DNA of 64,000 nt from Chlorobiota bacterium (GTDB lineage Bacteria > Bacteroidota > Ignavibacteria > OLB7): assembly GCA_016710285.1 (NCBI GenBank), contig JADJXR010000001.1:3474501-3538500 (forward strand), in the 5' to 3' direction. The position numbers and the translations under genes are program-made. Positions 51,877 through 63,000 of the stretch are shown piece by piece. Below the pieces are notes generated by a model that saw only the letters and a program-made list of their open reading frames with translations, made no database searches and was not told where the DNA came from. Every line of letters begins with the position of its first letter. Positions within the stretch are counted from its first letter, which is position 1.

Positions 51877-53220
51877 CTACCGGTAATAATTCAGCGGGTT
51901 CGGGGCGATGTGGCACTCCTCGGCAATCAACACATTGCGGACGGTGCCTTCGTCGCGAAGCGCGTACAGGCGTGGGACGATTCGGTCGCGAAGCTCCACC
52001 GGGGTCATCGGGTTCAGGAAGATGCTGGTTCCCCCTTCGAACCCCGCTTGCACGTGGATGCGCCATTTAATCAGCACGTGCCACGGCATTTTCACCACGG
52101 CATCAATCGGGCTGTAATACCACTCCTCGTTGCAACTGATCTCCGCCCCGGTTGCGGCGTGGCAGGCGTGGATCAAATCGCTAACGCCTTGCAGTTCCTC
52201 GGGCGTGTGCTCCCACGGGCGGGCATTGCGCGACTTGGAGAAAATTTCAATTGTTGGGAACCGGTGGCCAATCCCCACAAAGGCAATGGCGTGTTCGTTC
52301 TCGGCAAACACCAAATTGAACATCGCCGCAAAGTTGACGGCGTACTCGTTGAAAGCGTTTGGGTCCTTCTTCAACATCTTCACCTGGCGGGTGATGGAGG
52401 CCCCCCACTCATCAAGCCCCACAAGCTGTTTGTGCAAGTGGTCGAAACTTGCGCCGGCACCTTTCAGCCAGTTCTGGAAAACGGAGACGTAGCGGACGTA
52501 CCGGTTCCGCTCCACAATCCGCCGAAGCGATTCGATGGTGGCTTTGAAATATTGGTAATGCTCGGTTGGGGTCAGCCGTCCGCTGCTCAGAAGGTCGGCC
52601 TCGGTGGTTCCGTCGGGGTGGTAGTGGTTGCGGGCAACAATCAGCTCGTGGCAACCGGCGTACATCGGCTCGCTTAGGGTCAGGATTTCGTCGTCGGAAA
52701 AGGTTGGTTTCTCCTCCGTCGCTCCGTTCTTTTTCCCGTTTCCGTTGCTTCGGTTGCGGTGCGCCTGCTTGTACTCAACAACTGAGCGCAGATGCTGCAA
52801 TCCGGCTTCGGTTGCGGCGTGGCGGCGAAGCTGCTCCAAAGTTTCGGGAGGGGGGATGTAGCCGTAGTTCTGCTTCCAATAATCAAGGGTGACGATCTCG
52901 AACAAGTTGGCAAAGCAGCGGAACTCCGCCGTGGTGGCGAAGTAGCTATCGGCGGGAAGATGGTCGTGGCGGTGCCACGCGCCATCTTCCCGCACGTAGC
53001 GGAATTTCTCCGGTGCCGTCTCCAAATATCTTCCCGAGCAGAAGGCGCAGATATGACCCCGGTCAACCCCTTCCAGGGAGGCTGGCTCGGGGGGCTGAAC
53101 CTTGTTCTGGGCTGGCTTGGAAGCGCGCTCCGGCACGGCCCACACCTCGTTCCCGGTGAACGGGTTGATCTGCTTCACGGTGCCGTCGGGCATGATGTTG
53201 TAGAAGGCGGAGTATTTCAT
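51877..53220 (-). CDS. GalT/HIT-superfamily protein (DUF4921-like)
   Basis: 447-residue protein related to galactose-1-phosphate uridylyltransferase. The HIT motif is FDHLHKQLVG, the H-x-H-x-Q pattern of nucleotidyl transferases. A zinc-type CAFCSGRY lies near residues 59-65. Residues about 155-175 form a low-complexity Asn/Gly/Lys insert. It probably transfers a nucleotidyl group to a sugar 1-phosphate, but the exact sugar is unknown. The ATG at 53220 overlaps the mutase stop by one base (TGATG), so a GTG at 53223 is not needed. Confidence 0.75.
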   Translation of the reverse strand: MKYSAFYNIMPDGTVKQINPFTGNEVWAVPERASKPAQNKVQPPEPASLEGVDRGHICAFCSGRYLETAPEKFRYVREDGAWHRHDHLPADSYFATTAEFRCFANLFEIVTLDYWKQNYGYIPPPETLEQLRRHAATEAGLQHLRSVVEYKQAHRNRSNGNGKKNGATEEKPTFSDDEILTLSEPMYAGCHELIVARNHYHPDGTTEADLLSSGRLTPTEHYQYFKATIESLRRIVERNRYVRYVSVFQNWLKGAGASFDHLHKQLVGLDEWGASITRQVKMLKKDPNAFNEYAVNFAAMFNLVFAENEHAIAFVGIGHRFPTIEIFSKSRNARPWEHTPEELQGVSDLIHACHAATGAEISCNEEWYYSPIDAVVKMPWHVLIKWRIHVQAGFEGGTSIFLNPMTPVELRDRIVPRLYALRDEGTVRNVLIAEECHIAPNPLNYYR

Positions 53221-54623
53221 CACCCTAGCGCAAGCGCGGCTGAAAGGATTGCATCCACCTTATCGGTGCTGTCGGCCTCGGCGTAGAATCGCAGAAGCGG
53301 CTCGGTTCCGCTGGCGCGGATCAGCAGCCATCCGCCATCCACAAAGAACTTGAAGCCATCCACGGTGCTGGTTTCGGTGACGGGCATTCCGGCAAGCTCC
53401 TTCACCCCCGCTTTTGCGCGTGCAAGGATCGCATCTTTTTTCTGCTGGGTCATCTTCTGGTCCACGCGGCGGTAGCGGTGGGGCCCGAACTCCTCATCTA
53501 ACTCGGCGGAAAGTTGCCCAAGCGTCTTCCCCCGTTTTGCCATCATCTCCAACAGCAGAAGCCCGTTAAAAATGCCATCGCGTTCGGGGATGTGGAGGGT
53601 GGTCCCCAGCCCCCCCGATTCCTCGCCGCCGATCACAATTTTCTGGGTGGTCATCAGCTTGGCGATATGCTTGAAGCCAACGGCGGTTTCGTGCAACGTG
53701 ATCTTCTTACGGGTGCAGTAATCGTTGACCATGGTGGTAAGCGAGATGGTTTTTGCCACCGCGCCACGCTGCTTGCGGTCCTCGTACAGGTACTTCATCA
53801 GCAGCACAAAAATGCGGTGGCTGTCAACAAAGTTTCCGTGTTCGTCAACGGCCCCAAGCCGGTCGGCATCGCCATCGGTGGCAAGCCCAACGGTGAACCC
53901 GCCGGTTTTAATCCGCTCGATCAACGTCCCCAGATACTCACCCATCGGCTCGGGGTGGTCAATGTCGGCAAAGGCTGGGTTGAACTCGTTGTGAAGCTGC
54001 TCGGCCTCCGGCAACAGAAGGTGCATGGTGTTGATTCCGCTACCGTACATCGGGTCGTACAGCACCTTGAACCCTGCTTCCCGAATCGCCTGAAGGTCAA
54101 TTTTCTTTTTCACATACTCCACGTAGGCCAGCTTGGCATCGAACATCTTCACCTGCTTTGCGGCAATCAACTCCGCCAGGCTTTTCAGCTTCTTCGGCTT
54201 TGGTGGTGCGGACTCCATTTTGGTGACGTTCTTCTGGACCTTCGCCACGTCCTCCGGCGTTGAAGGACCGCCGTATCCAGCCTTCAGCTTGAAGCCGTTG
54301 TACTCCGCCGGGTTGTGGCTGGCGGTGATGATGATCCCACCGGCAAGCCTTTTCTGCTTGGCCGTTAGGGAGACTTGCGGGGTGGAGGAAATTCCGTCGG
54401 TCAGCCACACCGTCAGCCCTTCCGAGGCAAGGATTTGGGCAACGGTTTCGGCAAACTTGTTGGAAAGGAATCGGGCATCGTAGCCAACCACCACGCCCCG
54501 CTCGGCGTTCGCTTCTTTCTTGAAAAACTGTGCTGCGGCGCGCGCCACCAGCCCCACATTGCTGAAGGTGAAATCATCGGCAATCACGCCGCGCCAACCG
54601 TCGGTTCCGAAGATGATGGACAT
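53220..54623 (-). CDS. Phosphohexomutase (phosphoglucomutase/phosphomannomutase)
   Basis: 467-residue alpha-D-phosphohexomutase, which interconverts hexose 6- and 1-phosphates. The catalytic serine is S102 in IITASHNPAEYNG. The metal loop is ATDGDADRLG, the sugar-binding loop GGEESGG, and the phosphate-binding loop RASGTEPLLRFY. N-terminal FGTDGWRG is typical. Whether glucose, mannose or glucosamine is preferred cannot be told. It is the first gene of the minus-strand operon with the GalT-like, GT9 and ABC exporter genes. Confidence 0.94.
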   Translation of the reverse strand: MSIIFGTDGWRGVIADDFTFSNVGLVARAAAQFFKKEANAERGVVVGYDARFLSNKFAETVAQILASEGLTVWLTDGISSTPQVSLTAKQKRLAGGIIITASHNPAEYNGFKLKAGYGGPSTPEDVAKVQKNVTKMESAPPKPKKLKSLAELIAAKQVKMFDAKLAYVEYVKKKIDLQAIREAGFKVLYDPMYGSGINTMHLLLPEAEQLHNEFNPAFADIDHPEPMGEYLGTLIERIKTGGFTVGLATDGDADRLGAVDEHGNFVDSHRIFVLLMKYLYEDRKQRGAVAKTISLTTMVNDYCTRKKITLHETAVGFKHIAKLMTTQKIVIGGEESGGLGTTLHIPERDGIFNGLLLLEMMAKRGKTLGQLSAELDEEFGPHRYRRVDQKMTQQKKDAILARAKAGVKELAGMPVTETSTVDGFKFFVDGGWLLIRASGTEPLLRFYAEADSTDKVDAILSAALALG

Positions 54624-54653
54624 GAACGTAGTTGATTATGGTTGAGGATAGAA

Positions 54654-54689
54654 CTCTCCCCCCAGCGCGCGTTGGAGCAGGGGGGAGAG
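54654..54689. terminator. GC-rich hairpin between eno and the phosphohexomutase
   Basis: CTCTCCCCCC (54654-54663) pairs with 54680-54689 in a perfect 10-bp stem with a 16-base loop. It sits 62 bases past the eno stop on the minus strand. There is no clear T run, so it is a weak terminator candidate or leader hairpin for the downstream operon. Confidence 0.35.
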
Positions 54690-54751
54690 AGAGAAAGAGA
54701 GGGAGGAGTTGATGCCTGCATCGAATGATCGGGAAATGAAGGGGGGCGGGA

Positions 54752-57076
<2,325 letters not shown>

Positions 57077-57080
<4 letters not shown>

Positions 57081-58327
57081 GCAACGGCAGCATCCTTCAC
57101 CACGCTGAGTTCCTGCTTCAGCCCGGGCAACCCAACCCCCTGAGCACCGATTGCGGCGTGTTGTGTGATGCCGATGGAACGATTCTGGCGATTGGTCCCG
57201 CCGGCCAGCTTCGCCCCCGTGCGGATGCCACAACCCACCACCAAATCCTGATGCCTGGGGTCCTGAACTGCCATGCCCACCTTACCGATGCAGGAATCCA
57301 AACGCCGGTTGGTGGGGGCCAGGGATTGGTCCAATGGGTGCAAGACCTGCTTGCTTCCCGTGGGAAAACCGAGGGGGAAGGGGAGCCGGAGGAAGCGTTT
57401 GGGAAGCAGGTGAGCGGGGTGATCCGCCAGATGATGGCCAGCGGAACCGTGGCTATTGGCGAGGTAGCAAACAACCTGCGAACCATTCCGGCAATTGCGG
57501 AAACCGGAATCCGCTGCCGTTTCATGCATGAGCTTCTGGGGTTTCCAGAATCGCGCGCCCAGCAGTCAATCCTTTCTGCGCTGGCCGATTGGCAGCTTCC
57601 GGAGCTTCCGCCAACCATTTCCTACACCCTTGCCGCCCATGCCCCCTACTCCGTTTCCCCATTGCTGATGGAGTTGATCCACCAGCGGAACATGGCGCAT
57701 GGGACGCTGACCTACCAGCATCTTGCCGAGGACCCCGACGAGCGGCGGTTGTACGAAGAAGCCGCCGGCCCGTGGCGTGAGTTCCTGGAAAGGATTGGCG
57801 GGTGGGAGCCAACGTGGGGACCGCCGGGGATTTCGCCGATTGAGTTCTACAGCCGCATCGGGGTGATGGATGGAAACTACGTTGGGGTCCACCTGACGGA
57901 TGCCACCGAACCGGAGATCGCCCTGCTGGCAAGCCGTGGGGCGGGGGCAATCCTTTCGCCGGCCTCGAACCTCCACATCACCGGAAAGCTGCCGAACGTG
58001 CCGGCGTTGGTGGGGCATGGCGTGAAGTTCGGATTGGGAACCGACGGGCGCGGCTCGAACCCGAGCATTGATGTTTTCGACGAAGCAAAAATCTTGCTGG
58101 AGCATTTCCCGAACCTCCCTGCGGGGACGTTTCTGGAAGCCTTGACGATTCACGGCGCGGAGCTTTTGCAGTTCAACAATCTGGGGAAGATCACCCCGGG
58201 CCAGGCCTTGCCGCTGCTGTCGGTGCTGGTCCGCGAATCCCCCAGCGACCTTCGGGGGCTTGAGCGGGCAATCGTGATGGAGGCTGTTGGGCGGCGTTGC
58301 GTGGAAGCCGCCACAACCGATTGCTGA
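57077..58327 (+). CDS. Amidohydrolase-family deaminase
   Basis: 416-residue metal-dependent hydrolase of the chlorohydrolase / TrzN / nucleoside-deaminase branch. Metal and catalytic positions: NCHAHL (HxH), TLAAHAPYSVSP (H), LTYQHLAEDPDERRLY (H and E) and FGLGTDGRGSN (D). The segment around LAEDPDERRLYEEAAGPW resembles enzymes that deaminate modified adenosines, such as aminofutalosine deaminase of alternative menaquinone synthesis. That assignment is inference, and no other futalosine-pathway gene is in the window. It overlaps the methyltransferase gene and precedes pyk. Confidence 0.82.
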
Positions 58328-58349
58328 TTCGGCTCCGTTCTTATTTTTG
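58321..58349 (+). promoter_or_regulatory. Promoter of pyk
   Basis: TATTTTTG (58342-58349) is an exact TAnnTTTG match, with TTG (58321-58323) 18 bases upstream inside the end of the previous gene. The -7 box ends 6 bases before the pyk ATG, so transcription would start at or very near the ATG (leaderless). Confidence 0.5.
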
Positions 58350-58355
58350 CGCCCT

Positions 58356-59828
58356 ATGTCGAAAACCAAGAAAGCTACAATCGAAGAACAGCTCTTCTTC
58401 CCCCCCTCGCTTCAGCACACCAAGATTCTTTGCACGCTTGGCCCAGCAACGGCAACAAAGGAGCGGATTCGCCAACTGATTTTGGCCGGGGCCGATGCCA
58501 TCCGGCTCAATTTCTCCCACTCCAAGTATGAGGTCCACCGGAAGTTGACCGAGATGACGCGGGAGGTTTCCGCCGAGCTTGAGCGGCATATTGCCATCAT
58601 CCAAGATTTGCAGGGACCAAAGATCCGCGTGGGAACGCTTCCCGATGGGCCGGTGCTTCTGCGCCCTGCCGAGCGGGTGATCCTTACCACCGATGCCGTT
58701 GCCAGCGGCGACAAACGGATTCCTGTCCAATACAAACAGCTTGCCGACGACGTTCGCACCGGCGACAGCATCTTTTTGGATGATGGATTGCTGCGGCTTC
58801 GGGTGGTGGCCAAAAGCGGGCGGAATATTGCTTGCGACGTCATCAACGGCGGGCTGCTGAAGGAACACAAAGGGGTGAACCTTCCTGGGGTGAACGTTAG
58901 CGAGCCAAGCCTTACGGCAAAAGATCGGCGGGACCTTGAGTTCGGGTTATCGCTGGGGGTGGATTACGTCGCGCTTTCGTTTGTCCGTTCGGCAAAAGAC
59001 ATCTTCGACCTGAAGCGGCTGATTGCCAAGCATGGCAAAACCACGCCGGTGATTGCGAAGATTGAAAAGATTGAGGCGATTCGGGAGCTTGACGCGATTA
59101 TCATGGCCACCGATGCGGTGATGATTGCCCGTGGCGATTTGGGGGTGGAGCTTCCCAGCTACGAGGTCCCGTTGCTCCAAAAACGGATCATCAGAAAGTG
59201 CCGCGAGCTTGGCAAGCCGGTCATCACCGCAACGCAGATGCTGGAGTCCATGGTCCAGAACCCGCGCCCAACCCGCGCCGAAAGCTCGGACGTTGCCAAC
59301 GCCGTTTACGACGGAACCGACGTGGTGATGCTCTCGGCAGAAACCTCTGTTGGTGCCTTCCCGGTCGAGTCGGTGATGACCATGAACGACATCCTTCGCT
59401 CCACCGAAAGCGTCGTGCGGTTCGACCCGAACTGGAAGCGGACAACCACCGGGGAAACGGAAACGGAAATGGCCGAAAACGCGGTAGCGGTGGCGGCGTG
59501 CGTCCTCTCCTCCCAGGTGAATGCCAGCGCGATTCTCTGCCTATCGTACACCGGCAACACCGCCCGGACCATGTCGCGCCAGCGGCCCGATGCCCCCATC
59601 ATTGTGATGACCCAGGACCTTGATGTGTGCCGGCGGCTTTGCATCTACCGCGGCATCTATACCGTCACGATCGAGCAACCGGACGACACCGAGGACGCGG
59701 TCTCGATAATGAAACGTGCGGCGATTGAGGCAGGGGTGGTTGAGGAAGGGGACACCGTGATTATCACCACCGGCTACCCGCTGGATGAAAAAGCCAGCAC
59801 CAACATGATTGTGGTTGACAGGGTGTAA
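58356..59828 (+). CDS. pyk: Pyruvate kinase
   Basis: 490-residue pyruvate kinase, transferring phosphate from phosphoenolpyruvate to ADP. N-terminal KILCTLGPAT, DAIRLNFSHSKYE, the DLQGPKIRVG strand, the active-site VIAKIEKIEAIRELD with its catalytic Lys, and the metal-binding MIARGDLGVELP. The C-terminal regulatory domain (AVAVAACVLSSQVNASAI) follows. The ATG at 58356 is set by the family N-terminus and the promoter just before it. Confidence 0.97.
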   Translation: MSKTKKATIEEQLFFPPSLQHTKILCTLGPATATKERIRQLILAGADAIRLNFSHSKYEVHRKLTEMTREVSAELERHIAIIQDLQGPKIRVGTLPDGPVLLRPAERVILTTDAVASGDKRIPVQYKQLADDVRTGDSIFLDDGLLRLRVVAKSGRNIACDVINGGLLKEHKGVNLPGVNVSEPSLTAKDRRDLEFGLSLGVDYVALSFVRSAKDIFDLKRLIAKHGKTTPVIAKIEKIEAIRELDAIIMATDAVMIARGDLGVELPSYEVPLLQKRIIRKCRELGKPVITATQMLESMVQNPRPTRAESSDVANAVYDGTDVVMLSAETSVGAFPVESVMTMNDILRSTESVVRFDPNWKRTTTGETETEMAENAVAVAACVLSSQVNASAILCLSYTGNTARTMSRQRPDAPIIVMTQDLDVCRRLCIYRGIYTVTIEQPDDTEDAVSIMKRAAIEAGVVEEGDTVIITTGYPLDEKASTNMIVVDRV

Positions 59829-60097
59829 GCCGCTTGGTGAACTCCATCTGCGCCAACGCTATCCGGCGGCAAGCTGCGTGGCGTGCGCAGCGCAGCGCCG
59901 CCCCGGGCTGCCGGGCAAATTTCCGTAGCTTCGCGCCGTTCCACCTGGTTGCTTCCGGCGTGGCTGCCGATGCGGCGGGATCGGAAACACCAAAGGTGGT
60001 GGGGCGGCCCGTAGCAACCATTCTTACAACAACCAGTTCCAAATTCCACGGCTGACTTCACCCACGGCGCGGCACGTGGCCAGCCATTCTGACCAGT

Positions 60098-63000
60098 ATG
60101 TACCTTTCCAAACTTGAGATCGTCGGCTTTAAGTCGTTCGCCCACAAAACCATCCTCCGTTTCAACGACGGCATCACCGCCGTGGTGGGACCAAATGGGT
60201 GTGGGAAGTGTGTTGTCGGCTCGGCCATTGTTCCCCTTGCCGATGGGCGTTCGGTTCCCATTCAAGATCTGGTGCAACAGGCTCTCCGTTCAACCAACGA
60301 CCGTATTCAGTATGACGATGGCGTGGCTGTTCTTGACGCTGCAGGGACCACCAATGTGTTGTCATTGAATCCAACCACGTTGCGGTTAGAGGTCCGCCCT
60401 GTCACCGCTTTTGTACGCCGAACAGCGCCAGCAACATTGCTCTGGATCCGAACCAGAAGCGGGCGCGAGATAACGGCAACGCCGTATCACCCATTGTTCA
60501 CGCTGAAAGAAGGGAAACTTCACGCAGTGCAGGCCGATGAGCTTCGGCCAAACCTGAGAATTGCTGTTCCCAGAACGCTCCCCCAAACCACTGCGCCACA
60601 TTCTGAAATTGATCTCCGCGCTGTTCTGAGTGCGTTTAGCGAGGAGGACAGGATGTACATCCCTTCTTCGCAAGAACTCATTCAATGGGGAAAGCAGCGC
60701 AAGGATGAATTGAATGGAGTTCCGCTGAGATCAAGCAGTGCTGAAGTGAGGGGTGGAGCCATGCGTGGATTGCTGGATGGCCAAGCCGTAAACTCTGCAT
60801 CGTTACTGAGATTAGAAGCTGCCACCCAAACGTTTGCACCGATTGAGCCTATTCTTCAATCACGGAAGGCACATAGAATTTCGATCCCTACAACCTTCTC
60901 ACCAGAATTAGCAAGGTTTCTTGGATTGCTAATTGCTGAAGGAAGAAACACATCGGCGAACCAAGTGTGGTTTGTTAATTCGGATCCACAGGTCAATCGG
61001 GAGTACGCTGAGCTTGCACAAAAAGTATTTGGGGTGACACCAGTCACCGCAAGTTATAAGGCTGGTGCAACGGATACTCTAATCTATTCAAGGGCACTCT
61101 GCGTGCTGTTGGATAAGGTCTTCGGTTTCACTGTTGATTCTAATTCATTCCAAAAGACGGTTCCTACACAGTTATTCTCTTCTGATAATTCGGTACGCTG
61201 GGCTTTCCTATCTGGACTTTTTGAAGGGGATGCTTATATCAAAGTCCCATCATCGAGCGAACCTCCTTCACAGGCATATATTGAATATTCAACAGCAAGT
61301 AAAAAACTTGCGGCTGGCGTGGTTAGTTTGCTGTTGCAATGTGGTGTTTTTGCCATTATTCGAAAAAGAACAAAATATGCCACTAACACTGAAAAGAAGA
61401 AAAAGAACACCTATTACTCTGTATTGATTTATGGATCAAATCAACTGCGCCATGCTGCTTACCATCTACAATTTGTTGGGGCAAAAAATGAGAAGCTGAA
61501 AACTCTTCAAAAATTACCAGAAACCAGCAATCCTAACCATGATGTTGTACCGGAAGCTGCACATTTAATCCGATCAACAATTACTCAAGCTGGCATTTCC
61601 ATTAAGGCTCATCGCAAAGGGCGTGCAAAAATGGCTGCGTACCATGAATTACGTTGCCAACCAAGCCGTGAAGGTATCATGGAAGTTGTTGGTGATATTC
61701 TTCAACTTGGCACTATCTCCACTGATGTTCAAACACGATTGCATGAACTTCAAACCCTTGCTACTTCAGATGTTTACTGGGATGAAATAACCTCCGTTGA
61801 AGAAATTCAGCCAGAAGACCCGTGGGTGTATGACCTTTGCGTGGATGAAACTCACAACTTCATTGCCGATAATGTTGTCGTCCATAATAGCAATGTGATT
61901 GACGCGATCCGCTGGGCGATTGGGGAACAAAAAGCCTCCGTCCTTCGCTCCGATAAAATGGAGGAAGTGATCTTTAACGGGGCCGGAAAACGCCGCCCGC
62001 TTGGCATGGCCGAAGTCTCCCTAACAATCGAAAACACCAAAGGAATTCTCCCGACGGAGTACAGCGAAGTTGTTATCACACGCCGGCTATTCCGCAATGG
62101 CGATAGCGAGTATTTATTGAACAAAACCCAATGCCGCCTGCGCGATATTGTGGACCTGTTCATGGACACCGGAATGGGGGCCAACGCCTACTCGGTGATC
62201 GAGCTAAAAATGATCGAGACGATCCTAAGCGACCGCGCCGACGAACGCCGCCGGTTGTTCGAGGAAGCCGCAGGGGTCACCAAATACAAAGCCCGCCGCC
62301 GCGAAGCACTCCGCAAACTAGACTCCACCCAGGCCGACCTGCTTCGCGTGAACGACATCGTGAAGGAGGTCGCCAAAAAGGTGGCCGCGCTGGAACGCCA
62401 AGCAAAAAAAGCCGAGGAATACACCACCCTTGATGCCGAACGCAAACGGGTGGAAATCGAGGTGCTGGAACGTGAGTATGCCGCCACCAAATCGCGCATT
62501 GCCCCGCTGGAGGAACGCCTTGCCGAGGCCAAATCCAAACGGACGGAGCTGGACACGGTCCTGGCCCAGGAAGAAACAATCTTGCAGGAACTGGAACGAG
62601 AACAGGGGGAGATTGAGGCCGCGTTGATTGAAGCCCAAAAGGACCTGAACGCCGTCACCGAGCGGATTGCGACCGTGGAGCAACGCCAGGCCGTTTCCGC
62701 CGAACGCCGCCGCTCGCTGAACACCATCATCGAGAACTCCGCACGCGACATCAAGGAAGCCGAGGGGGGGATTGAGGCTTTGATGAAGGAGAGGACCGAG
62801 GTGGAAGAATTGCTGGAGCGTCTGGCCGAACAAAACCGCATTGCCGAGGCGGAGTACGAGGCGATCCGGTCCGAGGTGATGCTGAACGAAGCCGCCCTTT
62901 CTGGCCGCCGCACCGAAGCCAAACGTTCGCAGGATCGGGTGATTGAGGCGATCAACCGCTTGGCCGCGCTCCGTGGCGAGGAGGAGCGCACACGCGCCCG

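Noticed and set aside
60098..60400. Reading smc as a disrupted pseudogene because Walker A is broken
   Set aside because: The frame stays open throughout and the inserted segment has complete splicing motifs, so an intein explains the break.
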